The position numbers and the translations under genes were made by a program. DNA of 64,000 nucleotides from NCBI GenBank assembly GCA_963932145.1, contig OZ010611.1, forward strand, positions 54,319,833-54,383,832, given 5' to 3'. The notes beneath the pieces are model-generated. The model made no database searches. It saw only the letters and a list, made by a program, of their open reading frames with translations, and was not told the DNA's origin. Shown in pieces: positions 11,538-22,680 of the stretch (positions are counted from its first letter, which is position 1; the number at the start of each line of letters is the position of its first letter). This DNA is from Acanthosepion lycidas (lineage: Eukaryota > Mollusca > Cephalopoda > Sepiida > Sepiidae).

Positions 11538-13110
11538 AGGACAACAGCCCAAACAATATAGTGTAAATATTTAATTACCTCATACAATTTCTACAGTGAA
11601 CCACTTGTAGTGGGTGGGTTAATTATGTGGTAATATTTGTTGAGAATAAGTTGCGTGTCAATTAACTATTTCCACTAACATCAAAATAAAATACAAAATT
11701 CAACTGAATTGTTTTAAAACGTAACAATTAGATTTATTTAGGTTGGTGTACAACATGCAAATAAAAGGTAGGACAGAGTCGTGTCCCTTTGATTTGGATA
11801 TATTTGTACCAGAGTTCATATTACGAACAAGACATATTTAATTAGAAACTAATAAAACATTCAAAACAATGTACAAGCAGAATATTTGGTATATGTTATG
11901 TTGGCAAATATGTATGATGTTTTAGGTTTCAGAATGTCGTTTGTTAATGTTGATATTAAAGTTGTTAATATTAAGTGTCTTTTAAACAGAAAGTTCTTAA
12001 TTTACCTTTTACTGTATTATTGAACTTGTAATTCAGAAGAATAAAGTTTGGAATTGTGAGTTCTAAAGTTGATAAAAGTTCAGGAGTGATTTCAGAGGTT
12101 GGTGAGTGAGTGTATTGGAGTTGTTTCGTGTTAAATAAATTTAACTTTGTAACTTCAAAAGTATGAGTGACGTGGAGTTGTTTGGCAGTTGGTTATCCGT
12201 CACGAAGCTCACTGGAAAACTTGTGTTCGTGCATCGTATTCATTTACATTCCTGGTCACGTGCGTGGCTCGCGAACACATTTCAAGATTTTTGGCGGTAT
12301 TTTGTGTTTACACGTGTGCGTAGGCGTTGTTATTACTTTGAGATATATTGGCCAATCAGAAGCAATTATTGTAAAACTTGCGTCTGGAGCCCGGATTGTG
12401 TTTAGCTTGAACAAAAATCTATAACTAACATGAAAATGTAAATTAGAAATGTTTTTAACATTTCTTGTCCAATGAGGATGTAGTGCACTCAGTAATTGGT
12501 TCTGATCCACTGGAATATGGAGGTTAAGCTCTATACACTACATGCTAACTATTTGCCAATCTTGACTAAGGTGCTCAGGAAAAAGGGTTAAAATCGTTCA
12601 CGAATGCAGGACTCAAAGGGTTAAGATATATTTGGGATTTATATTAAAATAATGGAGAGCACACTTCCCGCATACAGATAGAATGGAGAATTTATGAAGT
12701 ACTTATCATTTATTTTATTATTTTATTAATATTCGCACAAATAAAAGGTTCAAAAGCCCCTGAAGTGTTATCGTGCGCAGTTACATTGGCGTAGCAAACA
12801 ACCAGCGTCTGAAGTATAGATCTAAAGTAGCCTTTAGAAAGAAACACAAATACATTTCTAAACATGAAACAAGAAATAAACCTCTACTCCTGTTTCAAAG
12901 ATCGGAGAGGAGTGAACCGGACGATAGGCAAACCTATCTACTCCTGTTGACAATAATATTCTTTTACTTTTTTTGTTTTTTTTCATTTTCTTTCATTTCG
13001 TTTTAGTTTTCTTCCTTAATTTTCCCCCTTATTTTTTTTTTCATCTTGTTTTCAACATTATCATTGTTGGATTATTTTACGATCAAAATCAACGGGTGTT
13101 CTCTCATGGA
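11536..13110. other. Long stretch without recognisable genes
   Basis: Overlapping frames at 12163-12510 on both strands have no domain I recognise. The block at about 12890-12955 (CTCCTGTT then GGAGGAGTGAACC, ACCTATCTA) resembles 48310-48385, so it is a dispersed repeat. At 11739 a single TTAGGTTGGTGT resembles a mariner end but has no partner. T-rich sequence at 12960-13050. Confidence 0.4.
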
Positions 13111-13119
13111 GGTGCCGGT

Positions 13120-13680
13120 CCTGGAGCGCCTATTAGTACTTGATTTTAACCGCGACCCCAAGTGGAACTCGTACATACGATCAATCGCTAAAAATTCTTG
13201 AAAAATGGCCGGTTACTGTATCGGCTTCAGTAAGTACATGACTCTTCCTGATATCTTCTACCTTTTACAAGAGCACGTTCTGGCCAATAATGGAGTACTG
13301 CTGCCATATATGGGCAGGAGCTGCCTCGTTTTCATTTTCCAGTCTCGACAGAGTTCAAATTCATCTCAGCGTCCTTGTGGATGATGAATTATTTTCTACC
13401 TTGCACCCCCTTTCCAAGAAACAAAACGTCGCAAGCCTCTCGCTCCTCTATCGCTATTTCTATCGAAAGTATTCAGACGAACTACAGCCCTCAGTTTCAC
13501 CATTTCTAACCGTCACGGCCAAGACCTACCATGCCACGCAAATTGTAGCGAACAACCTTCATTCCCTTCGCATCCCATTAGTGAACTGCTTTGTGGAAGC
13601 CACTCCCAAGGAGATGCTTCCTCAATCACTAAAATCTTAATCTGTTTAACTTCAGGGTCAGCCGTTATTTTCGGGTGTAA
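13120..13680 (+). pseudogene. Jockey/CR1-like LINE, C-terminal fragment
   Basis: Translation shows DPKWNSYIRSIAKNS, then after a frameshift MEYCCHIWAGA and a tail with SLLYRYFYRKYSDEL. The same order is in the larger LINE at 61582-64000 (WNKYIESIASS, MEYCCHIW). This is the region after the reverse transcriptase fingers and palm, near the 3' end of the ORF. In-frame stops and a frame change near 13275 make it non-functional. Confidence 0.8.
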
Positions 13681-13689
13681 CAGTCAAAT

Positions 13690-13910
13690 TTCCCAAATCA
13701 TGTAACAGTATCACACCCCACTGCGACATACTTTTTCATGCTTAAATACAATCTTCAGGCCTGACGATTGCATTTAAGCATGAAACCGACTGTTGCCGAT
13801 GGGTGTTGATCTCAATGTCAAATTTTATATTTACATACACTCTATCCCTGATATTGAGCACTTTAACCCATAAATATTGCATACCTTAAAACTAAAATAG
13901 AGATGTCTAC
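13690..13910. repeat. Head-to-head hammerhead-like element pair
   Basis: The plus strand has CTGACGA (13761-13767), a TGC..GCA stem and GAAAC (13782-13786). Leftward the minus strand reads CTGAAGA, TTGTATTTAAGCAT, GAAAA. The two meet at the palindrome CAGGCCTG (13756-13763). Downstream ATATTGAGCACTTTA and ATTGCATACCTTAA are shared with 54850-54990 and 57845-58040. The pair is a nearly spacer-free inverted duplication of one element family. Confidence 0.6.
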
Positions 13911-14024
13911 TCAAAGTTAGCAGATATGGGCTTTGAAAGGTCTTCACGAGAGACGAGCTTTCCTTAATTGAACTTTGCATTGCTGAGCACACCTAAAAAC
14001 GCACAGCTTTCTATATCATAAAAT

Positions 14025-14340
14025 GGATAACAGATGCCATATATAGACAGGATCTGCCCCTTCTTCACTTTACACTCTCGATAGAGTCCAAATTCATCTC
14101 AGCTTCCTGGTGGGCGATGAATTCTCTTCAGACGAACTATATCTTTCAATTTCACCAGTTGTAACCGTCATGGCCAAGACCCGACATCAGAGCGCGTCTC
14201 TCTCATTCCCTTTGCATTCCATTAGTGAGATGTAAGTTCCATCCAACAGGATACTTCCTCGATCACTACAATTTTAACCAGTTCAAGTCTAAAGTCAATC
14301 GTTATATTTCACACATATCCCCATAAACTGCACCTCCTTA
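14025..14340 (+). pseudogene. Second partial copy of the same LINE 3' end
   Basis: Repeats the 13300-13640 sequence (CTCGATAGAGTCCAAATTCA, GATGAATTCTCTTCAGACGA) with an internal deletion, then ends near TATTTCACACATATCCC. It sits directly upstream of a tandem array that probably began as its 3' flank. Confidence 0.7.
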
Positions 14341-14985
14341 CTTTTGCCACTCGCCTTCAGTAACCCTCTACCTTGAATGGTTCTTGGGTCTTGTATAGTG
14401 TGAAATTAGTAAAAATTAATCAAGACAACGTCCGTAATGAATGTTATTATAAGGGACAACTTTTAACATCCGACATACACTCATAAACAGCGCCTCTTAC
14501 ACTGTAACCCCCTAGCTTGAGTGATTCGTGTGTCTTGTATAGCGTGAAAATTAGTAAAAAATCATCAAGATAGCGTCTGTGATGAAGGCTTTTTTATAGG
14601 TAACAACTGTTATCTTCCTACATATAATTTTAAACCGTGCTTCTTACATGTAACCCTCTACATTGAGTGGCTCTTGGGTCTTGTATAGTGTGAAAATTAT
14701 TAAAAAAAATCATCAAGATAGCGTCTGTGATGAAAGTTTTTATAAGGGACAATATTTATCTTCCCACATACACTCATAAACAGTGCCTCTTACATTGCAA
14801 CGCTCTACCTTGAGTGGCTCTTGGGTCTTGTATAGTGTGAAAATTAGTAAAAAATCATCAAGATAGTGTCTGCGATGAAGGCTTTTTATAGGTGACAACT
14901 GTTATCTTTCCACATATACTCATAAACAGTGCCTTTTACACTGTAACGCTATACATGGAGTGACTCTTAGGCCTTGTACAGAGTA
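14310..14985. repeat. 146-bp tandem array beside a LINE 3' end
   Basis: CTTGTATAGTGTGAAA or close variants occur at 14390, 14534, 14680, 14827 and 14973, spacing 144-147 bp, about 4.3 copies. Units share ATCATCAAGATAGCGTCTG and CACTCATAAACAGTGCCTC. The units are diverged, so the array is older than the 165-bp satellite. Confidence 0.85.
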
Positions 14986-15310
14986 AATGTCATTTTATTT
15001 TCATTTTATTTCTTTTTTTCTCGTTTCTTTCTTTCTCTTTCATTTCCATATTCCCCTCATTTTTCTTTTCATTTTTTTTTTTTTTTTACATTTTCCCTTT
15101 TTTCTCCTTTTTCTTCGATATATTTGTTGTTTTGAAGTTTTTCTTTTTCTTTTGTCTTCCCTTCTCGTTTCCCTTTAGCTCCATTGCTTTTCTTTTCACA
15201 TTGCCTACGTTTTAAACGGCACTGACGAAAAACAAAAGCTGCCACGATCGCTCACTTTAAACTCAAATAAATATCCATAGTTAAACTCCATCCCCATCTC
15301 CAAGCAGCAA
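14986..15310. other. T-rich tract, no gene
   Basis: Polypyrimidine-rich sequence (14990-15180) that translates as Phe/Leu/Ser only. The remainder shows no features. Confidence 0.6.
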
Positions 15311-15358
15311 TCTCCTTACTCTCCCTTATATCTCCTTGTAAACTTACTCAGCTATTTC

Positions 15359-15490
15359 TTACTCTCCCAATTCCTTACTCTCCGAAACCCTTACTCTCCC
15401 TATTTATTACTCTCCCAATTCCTTACTCTCCGAAACCCTTACTCTCTTTATTTATCACTCTCCTAATTCCTTACTCTTTCTTTTCCATAC
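15359..15490. repeat. 48-bp minisatellite of TTACTCTCC units
   Basis: A 48-bp unit made of three 16-bp sub-units beginning TTACTCTCC repeats from 15359, 15407 and 15455, the last copy diverged. This two-level periodicity suggests growth from a shorter repeat. Confidence 0.8.
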
Positions 15491-15599
15491 TCTCTGCAGA
15501 CACCCTGTCCTAAAATTTAATTTAATTTTCTTTTCGATTTATTCTTTTGTTCTTCACCCGGCACGCTATTATTTCGGAATAACTTCTACGTACCACTTT

Positions 15600-16075
15600 C
15601 TTAATAGTCTAACGCCCACTTCTAAAAAATAATGCTTTTTTTAGGGTGCGTGTGGAGAGCTCGCAGGGGGCCCTGATAAATAAATAAATTTAATATACTT
15701 AAAGCATTAAAACTGGTATGCCATTTTAGACGACTGATTAAATAACTGGCACTACTTAAACTGACTGGTCCGTTTGTATCAAATAGATTTTGGGGGGGGG
15801 GAGAGTGCGTATAATTTTGGTAGATTAGCATTAATTAGACCGTTTTCCCAGTATTCTAACGCCCTATTCTAAATAATTATTTTCACGGGTTGCATGCAGA
15901 GAAATCGCAGGGTGCACCAATAAATAAATAAATAAACTTAATATAATTAAAGCATTGAAAATGGTGTGCCTTTTGTTACGACTAATTTAGTCATTGGTAC
16001 AATTTAAACAGTCTAAGACGCTGGTAAAAAACATGGAAAATTGGTGGGGGTTATAGATTAGCATGTATTAGACAT
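15600..16075. repeat. Tandem duplication of about 247 bp
   Basis: CTAACGCCC at 15609 and 15856, AATAAATAAAT, TTAAAGCATT and TAGATTAGCAT recur in order in both halves. Each half has its own A/T indels. No coding sense. Confidence 0.75.
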
Positions 16076-16159
16076 TCCTTAAGCCGCGACATTTGCCAGA
16101 ATTTAAAAATATTAATCTTTTAAATCATTTTAGAAGTGCGGGCTATGTTTATAACACCG

Positions 16160-17205
16160 GTCAATACGATTTTTGTTGCCAAGAAACAAAACATATTTTT
16201 TAGCTATTAGATTAGTGCGTAATAATGTCGTTTTTTGACGTTAAAAAATACGTTAAAAAACGACATTATTACGTCATTATTTTTGCACCAACCTAATAAC
16301 TTGATGGCACTGATTCTGAAAATGACCTTGGGTTTTCATGGTTAGCTACCGTTTGTGCTCATTTTGGGGAAAAAAACATCAATTTACGATGTCGGCTGAC
16401 AGCAAAATTTAGTAAATAAACGTTGGAGAAACCCATCAATTTTCAGGTAAGCCGAGCAATTTATGGCAGTCACCTAAAAGAAACTTTTTTTCTAAGTAAA
16501 AAGTGTTTTTTTGAGTCAAAAATTTTAAAATAGAATCACTGAAGCTTTCCAATTTATCGACAAAATTCAAATTAACTGATAAACTTTATCAGTAATAGAC
16601 TTTAGTAAACCTGATAATTAAGGTGACATCAAAAAAATGAAACACTAAAATCTTCTGTTTGATATTCATAAATTGATCAGATCACTGTTCACTACAGAAG
16701 GAAACCAAGCGCATTGAGAGCATTTTGTTTTCACAGTTGGAAAGAAACGCCAACTAAAGACAATCCCAATCGAAAACAACTATTGCATTGTATATGATAC
16801 TGCCGGAGTATCAAAACGGACTTAACATCGAACATGACAGTAAACGAAGAAAGAGAAAAATTCTAACGTAGTTCTTATGTTCACGAAGGTTTTATTTCTG
16901 CTGTTTCTCAATAAGCAAACCAATATTTGGTCGTTTAAATATCAAGGTTTCTACGATTTTATTTTGAGAAATATTGCCATCGATTAAGATCATATATACA
17001 GAAAACAAATGAAAAATTTTTTTTTTCCAAAAATGAGACATTTCTGTAGAGCAAAAACGGTAGCTAACCAAGAATAAGTAAAGTCATTTTCAGATTCAGC
17101 CCCCACCCCCCTCAAAGTAGCTAAAAAAATATGTTTGGTGTCTCGACACCATTTCAATATTTTTCCTATTGTTGACGACTGTAATGTAAATACAATGTGA
17201 AATTC
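16160..17205. repeat. Inverted segmental duplication about 700 bp apart
   Basis: 16165-16375 matches the reverse complement of 17030-17200: ACATATTTTTTAGCTA, TCTGAAAATGAC, TGGTTAGCTACCGTTT. Arms are clearly diverged, with indels (a C-run near 17101 in one arm). The left arm holds the MITE at 16207; the right arm reads TAGCTACTTTGA across the same point and so is the empty site. Confidence 0.75.
16207..16296. mobile_element. 90-bp mariner MITE with an intact right end
   Basis: The right end TTTTGCACCAACCTAA and the internal hairpin (AATAATGTCGTTTTTT and its complement) match the 80-bp MITE family. The left end is worn (TTAGATTAGTGCG) and lacks about 13 bp. TA occurs on both sides (16205-16206 and 16297-16298). 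Confidence 0.85.
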
Positions 17206-17749
17206 ATTATTCACTTGTGAAAGAGTTATGTCTATTTTGTTTTTATTTACAAATGTCAAGTTTGAATTTGTGCTTTGTGTACTACTAATGTTATCCCTTT
17301 TCCTCAATGGTAATAGTATATAGTTGTAAATGACTTAAATTTAAACATGACATTTGTTAATAAAAACTAAGTATAGATAACTCTGTATGACATCATGGGT
17401 CGATTTGCTTAGTAGGCATTCGTTTATCTCGCGAGATAAAGGTAGCGCCCTGTTTGATCCAAATTCAGTCCTTTAGTGCTAAAACTAGAGTGACCTTTCC
17501 AGAGAGCAGGCCTGGGCAATGACAAGACTACATTTTTTATAGATTTGCTGTTTCCTTATAAGGAAACATTCAGCATTCATTAAGCGAACAATTACCGTTA
17601 CAGTTACAGGACGATCTTTCTAATTCCTATGAAAATTATATTAGATGTTTGTGAGATTGTGAAGAAACATTTGAAGATGAATAACTATTTGAACTGTTTG
17701 GAAAGCTTGACTTTTTAAAAAATCATTTCACACTATGGAAAGCAGTAAA
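17206..17749. other. Stretch with no recognisable gene
   Basis: AT-rich with a more GC-balanced patch at 17390-17520 (TCTCGCGAGATAAAG is a short palindrome). No coding or RNA features are recognised. Confidence 0.4.
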
Positions 17750-18600
17750 GCCACTAAGACACAAGGGGTTACTGAGTGAGAAAGAAGAAGAAAAAATAGA
17801 AACATTATTAAGGAGCGAGAATAAAAGAAGAGGAATCAAGAAGATAGTAGATAAGGATTGACATTACATTTAAATTTTAAAGAAGCCGGAAGTGAGTTCC
17901 ACAAGCGAGAAGTACCAGAAAAAAAAACTGTTAGCATAAAATTTACGGTTACATGCAGCTAATTTAAATGACACCGCGTTGCAAATCTCGTATTACAGTT
18001 TATTTTCTCACATGTGTAACTCTCGTCTGGCTTTTTGCTTCTCAATCATCCTTGATCTTCAAAAATTTAAATGCAATGTCAATCGTCATCTTCTGTCCTC
18101 TTAACACCTGTACTTTTATGGTACTTTCTCCTTTATATTTTTCTCAGACACCTTCCACACTTAGTAACCATTTGCCATGTTTTCTTATTCTTTCACACTC
18201 AGTAATCCCTTGCGTCTTAGCAGTGTTATCACTTTGTTTGGGGTGAAATGATAAAAAAAGGGAAATTCTGGTCAATACTAGAAAGAGCGATAACAGATTT
18301 TTAGCATATTACCTCGTGCAAGGGAATAAAGCCACTAAGATACAAGGGATTACTGAGTGTAAAAAGATAAAAAAAAGATATTATAAAGGAACGAGAACAA
18401 TAGAAGAGGAATCAAGAAGATAGTAGATAACGATTGACATTGCATTTAAATCTTTCAACATCAAAGTTGGCTGGAAAGCATGAAGCCGGAAGAGAGGTTC
18501 AAAAACGAGAAGTGCAAGAAAAGAAACTGTTAGCTTAGAATGTACGGTTGCATCTTGCTAAGTTAAATGTAAAAAGATTGAGACCTTGTCGCCAATCTAG
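17750..18600. pseudogene. LINE 3'-end fragments in both orientations
   Basis: Minus-strand pieces at 17750-17990 and 18310-18600 carry the LINE terminal block (complement of GCCGGAAG..GAGTTCCACAAGCGAGA) and the 3' tail complement of GCCACTAAGACACAAGGGGT. A plus-strand piece at 18000-18250 carries the opposite reading with CCCTTGCGTCTTAGCAG. The same tail forms the 110-bp array at 59640-60140. Three partial insertions or a rearranged cluster. Confidence 0.6.
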
Positions 18601-19190
18601 TATTGCCCTTAAATTCATAAAGTCTAGTTACTATAGCAAAGAGCATTGCTTACTATAGCATCGGAACAGTTACTACGGAAGTATTTGTAGAAAAGTCGAA
18701 GGTAATCAACGTTATGGCGGTGGGAAAGTGATAGAAGCCGAGATGCTAGGTCAGGACCAATAATACTGCTGATTCTTCTTTGGATTTTATCAAGAATCTC
18801 TAAATACTGATTTTCCAAGCGTAGCTTAGATGTGGCACTGGGTCGAAATTAGGAGGCACCCAGTGAGGATCGAACTCACTACTCAGTCGTAATTGTTCTA
18901 TCGAGCCAAGCTTGCTAACCATTACACTGCCTCGAAGTGCCCCAAGAATCTCTAAATATACAGCAGGAATACTGAACCATATGTGGCAGCAATCTTTAAA
19001 ACATGGACGAACGTTAAGCTATGTAAGGTAGGTTCAAGATAGGAAAAAAATTGTCTCGCATGACACAGTGAACCAATTTTTCTTAGCAGTAGACCTAACA
19101 ATGAATTCAATATAACTATTCCACTTTGTGTCAGCTTAGAATGTAAGCTTGAAAAGGCGCAATGAGCCACCATCATAAAGTTTAGCATCA
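18600..19190 (-). pseudogene. Jockey/CR1-like LINE C-terminal fragment, interrupted by a SINE
   Basis: Minus strand: KKIGSLCHARQFFSYLEP, then the SINE-containing gap, then LEILDKIQRRISSIIGPD and RLFYKYFRSNCSD. The order agrees with the LINE at 61582-64000 (RKVGSLRRARNFFSPES, LDRLQRRICNVVG). Removing the SINE and one target repeat restores a continuous reading across the gap, apart from older frame damage. Confidence 0.8.
18807..18942 (-). mobile_element. tRNA-derived SINE, family 4, with exact target-site duplication
   Basis: The minus strand begins GGGGCACTTCGAGGCAGTGT, has A-box-like AATGGTTAGCAAGC and B box GAGTTCGATCCTCAC. It is flanked by identical 16-bp repeats CAAGAATCTCTAAATA at 18791-18806 and 18943-18958. 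Other copies are at 40905-40995 (truncated) and 57190-57317. Confidence 0.85.
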
Positions 19191-19284
19191 GCGATGCTGA
19201 TGGGAATCAGGAAACGATCTTTCACTTGGCAAGATATTAGAATAATACAGAACATATACTGTGAGAAAATAATTTCAATAAATG

Positions 19285-19400
19285 CACAAAAATGGTAAGA
19301 GTCGTAAGACAAGGAGGCGTCTTCTCGCCAGACTTAAATTCAACCATTACACTGAAGCAATACTGAAAGAATTAAAAGTCTTACTAAGATTCATTACAGA
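19285..19400 (+). pseudogene. RTE-like LINE reverse transcriptase scrap
   Basis: Encodes VVRQGGVFSPDL then, after a 1-nt frame change, FNHYTEAILKELKV. This is the VRQGC..SPDLFNLYSE motif of the RTE-like family that recurs through the window. Only about 35 codons survive. Confidence 0.6.
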
Positions 19401-19403
19401 GTG

Positions 19404-19612
19404 AGTCAAAATTGTGTTAACACTAGTATGAGAGGATAAGTCAAAATTATATTAACACTAGTATGAGAGGATGAATCAAAATTATATTAACACTAGTATG
19501 AGAGGATGAGTCAAAATTATATTAACACTAGTATGAGAGGATGAGTCAAAATTGTGTTAACCCTAGTATGAGAGGATAAGTCAAAGTTATATTAACACTA
19601 GTATAAGAGGAA
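19404..19612. repeat. 35-bp tandem repeat beside a transposase relic
   Basis: About six copies of a 35-bp unit containing GAGTCAAAATTATATTAACA and CTAGTATGAGAGGAT. Units vary at few positions (TTGTG/TTATA, GAGTC/AAGTC). It lies directly after the 3' end of the transposase fragment at 19629, so it may be amplified transposon terminal sequence. Confidence 0.85.
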
Positions 19613-19628
19613 TCATTTATTCAAAGTT

Positions 19629-19990
19629 TACTAAACAGTCACCACCTGTCCACCAGCACGATTGGTGTACAGAACCCAGCGATCAACAGTATAATTAAGT
19701 GCCTTGACACACATTTCACGGGGAATGTTTATTATTACATTTTTTATTCTGACCATGAGTTCTTCAATATCTCTAAATTTTTTGTTATACTGGCGATCTT
19801 TTATCATACCCCATAACCAGAAGTCACTGGGTGTCAGATCAGGGGATCGTAGTGGCCATGCCAACGGTCCGCCGCGGACTAGCCAAGGATTTGGGGAACT
19901 TTGATCGAAACAAGCGCGAATAGTACGGGTAAGATGAGGCGATGCCCCATCCTCTTGGAAATATTCTGCTCGTCTGATTTGTAGGCGATG
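19629..19990 (-). pseudogene. Mariner-superfamily (IS630-like) transposase, C-terminal part
   Basis: Minus strand: EYFQEDGASPH with the second catalytic Asp, then WPLRSPDLTPSDFWLWG, where the Asp in TPSDF is the third catalytic residue (DDxD type), and a terminal RAGGQV. About 115 codons are open from an upstream TAA near 19990 to the stop at 19629-19633. The N-terminal DNA-binding half and first Asp are missing. Such elements move by TA-targeted cut and paste; this copy cannot. Confidence 0.85.
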
Positions 19991-20149
19991 TTATCAATGA
20001 CAAACTCTTGCTGCATTTGCAGACACTTTTGAAGTTGTCAAGAAATATGGACCAATTACACTCTGTGACTAAAAACTCAAGAACAGAATAAAACGTGTAA
20101 TATCAAATATTTCCCTTGAAATGTGTGTCAAGTCACTAAATTGTACTAC

Positions 20150-20480
20150 TGATGGCTAAGTCCCGAGCCATGTCTACGAAAGTCAACTTTTGCGAAGGAT
20201 GCCATGAAGTAAAGATGAGACAACCTACCCCGTAGTCTTAAGTTGTCAAAAAAAAATGTATATTTTTCACCAACCTTCGACCTCCCTGTGGTTGGTCAGA
20301 ACTCCATTGACAATCTCTTTTAACACTGCTAGGTCCTGCATTGCCGCCCCAGGTCCCCAATGTTCAACCCTGAGTCCCGAGCCATGATGTCTAGGAGAAT
20401 CAACATTTTCGAGAGGACACCTCCAGAAGGATGCTACAGAAGCAAAGATGAGACGACCTCCACGTCCACTCGGTGACATT
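20150..20480. repeat. Unclassified repeat with two internal related units
   Basis: GTCCCGAGCCATG.. then AAGGATGC..GAAG.AAAGATGAGA occurs twice (from 20160 and from 20372). Related words (GAAGGATGCCATT, GAAGCGAAGATGAG) occur in the GC-richer block at 33600-34130. I do not recognise the family. Confidence 0.4.
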
Positions 20481-21895
20481 GGCCGGCAAACTGCAATCTC
20501 TTTTGTTTTAGCTTCTCTTTAAGCTCTGCGTTCCTGAACAATTGTAACCCTTCTGCCTCAACTCCTGAGTCCAACTTCGCAAATAATTGGTATGTAATTT
20601 TTCACGGTAGATATAAAAAATAGTTACAAGTGTTTACCCACAGTTCAAACGTTGGCTGGGCATTAAGTTATTTTCTCTACCTCTGTTCAACCGGTGGCTG
20701 GATATTACGTCATTTTTTCTCTACCACCGGTAAAGCGGTGGTCAGGGCTCAAAGGTTTAAGAAAGACTGGTCAAGTGAGTTCAATACCTGGCCACAGTAG
20801 AGGTGAACAAATATTTGGAGAGTTTAGTTACTAAAGGGAATTAACTAAAACATCTAAGAAAAACATGGTACGTGGAATTACAATCTAAAATATTTTCCGG
20901 CTTTAAATAACCAACAAGGAGTTTATAAGCAGTAAAAATTAAACCAACATCTACGTTATGCATGTCATTAAGACTTTTCAGTTTCTTACTTTATAACTAC
21001 ATAAAACAGACCCTCTTTTTTGGTCCAGTAAAACAGTACCTCGTAAAGTCATAAAGGAAGGCAAATTTTGTTCAGCATTTTTGTTTAATTCTTGGTTAAA
21101 CGGTCGTTATTCGTGATGAGGATATAACATGCATTTATCGCGGAAATGATACTTTTCTTGAAAATTAACTCACAAAGACGTGAATAAAATTAGTTTTCAA
21201 GGGCGACAAACACCAAGCGAATAATTGTTTTCTGTTTTTATAGTGTGCTGAACAGTCTAATGAAAACGACAGAAGATAATAACACTTGACAGCGTCCGAA
21301 GTGCGCATTTGCGTGTCCACTCACGACTTCCTTTTTCGCCCGGCATTGAAATTGATGGAGTAAGGAGTTGAAATCGACGAACCGGAAGCGGTCCTCACAA
21401 ACCGGCTCGACTCCCATCTGTGTGAATAGACAATCACACGAGAAACTAATAACAACATGGAAGTGACAATGATAGTCAGGAGCAGCATAAACTGTTCTCT
21501 CCCCCACTTTAGATGGGCCAAGGCACCCGGTCCTGGTGGGTCCAACTCTGCGACAGCACCTTCCTCATTGCACTAAGACAGGTGGAGTTGGTGTAGTTAT
21601 TTGCGCCAGCGTGACAGTGGTCACGGAGATTGAGCAATGATTGTCTTTTGCCTATATACATAAGTATGGGTAGGGGATCTCTACGTAAAAACAATAGACG
21701 ACCTTGTGTTATATCCTGCCTTTGTGAGAAAGCAGGGTAGAGAGTTACTCATCATTATCGGCGAGCTTGGAAAACTTTTCGAGAGCCTTCGCATAAAAAA
21801 GAACTGGAAATGTTTTAAGAATCGACGGCGGTTTTATTAAAAATCTTCTAGAATAGCGAAGACTATTTTCTTTTATTCACTGTGTTTTTTCAAGA
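20481..21895. other. Stretch with no recognisable gene
   Basis: Mixed AT-rich sequence. The segment 21240-21700 is GC-balanced and open in three overlapping minus-strand frames (61-89 codons), which lack any motif I know. Mutually overlapping short frames argue against a real gene. Confidence 0.4.
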
Positions 21896-21899
21896 CGTG

Positions 21900-22260
21900 G
21901 AAGACCAAGGATCTCCACAACTTCCTATCCTTTGTAGCACTTAGCAATGGTTGTTTCTTTGCCAAACTTACCACCTTCTGTATTGCCATCTATTAACAGA
22001 AGCTTGTCAGGGGCGTTGGCTTCCATTTTGTTTTTCGCTATGTTTTCTGAACGTCAAATTCTCCAAGCCGTCCTTCCTCGTTGTGTGCAAACAGTTTCAA
22101 CGATCTTATTCTTATCTAAGTATATTTCTTCTTATTTCCATTTTTCCTAACACTTACTCGTTTCTTATGCGACCGGTCCATGATATTCTCAGCATCCTTC
22201 TGTAGAAACACATTCCTAGTCCGTCAAGTTTTCTCTTTATCTGTGAGGGAATTGTTCAGC
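21900..22260 (-). pseudogene. RTE-like LINE C-terminal fragment
   Basis: Complement of AGCATCCTTCTGTAGAAACA (FYRRML-type motif), followed on the minus strand by the region equivalent to GLENLTF and a basic stretch. It matches the layout at 37790-38110 and 47180-47560. Many stops. Belongs to the same family as the fragments flanking the 165-bp satellite. Confidence 0.6.
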
Positions 22261-22604
22261 CTCCTCTGCTACGTCCTGGGTATGATGATAAACTACATCT
22301 ATGTCCTGGGTAAGACGATAAACTACGTCCGACAGCAAGGCATCTGATCAGGAGGTTTTGTGTAGCGTGGTACCACCTCTTAACTGCTGGTGTTCCCAGG
22401 TCCATCCTGACTCGGAGTAGTATTACCCGTTAGGGTCCCAGCTATGGGCAAACAGTTAACCCCCAAACCGGGGGCAAAACAGTATGAAAGTGTAAAAATA
22501 AGTTTTAATACCAGAAATACATTTTTTTATAAAAAATTATTACCAGCAATACATTATTAGTAGCAATATATTTTTGAAAAAATATTACCAGTAATAGTTT
22601 TTTT

Positions 22605-22609
<5 letters not shown>

Positions 22610-22676
<67 letters not shown>
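22610..22676. repeat. (TA)n flanked by ATTACCAGCAATACATTTTT units
   Basis: (TA)n from 22610 to 22676. On both sides (22535-22600 and 22685-22790) an approximately 30-35-bp unit with ACCAGCAATACATTTTTG repeats, about five copies in all. The TA tract appears to have expanded inside a small minisatellite. Confidence 0.75.

Positions 22677-22680
<4 letters not shown>

Noticed and set aside
11739-11760. Second MADE1-like MITE (TTAGGTTGGTGT)
   Set aside because: No matching inverted end within several hundred bases and the sequence diverges after 12 bp.
12163-12510. Host gene with three overlapping frames
   Set aside because: Frames overlap on both strands, none has a recognisable motif, and the region has no conserved start or splice context that I can see.
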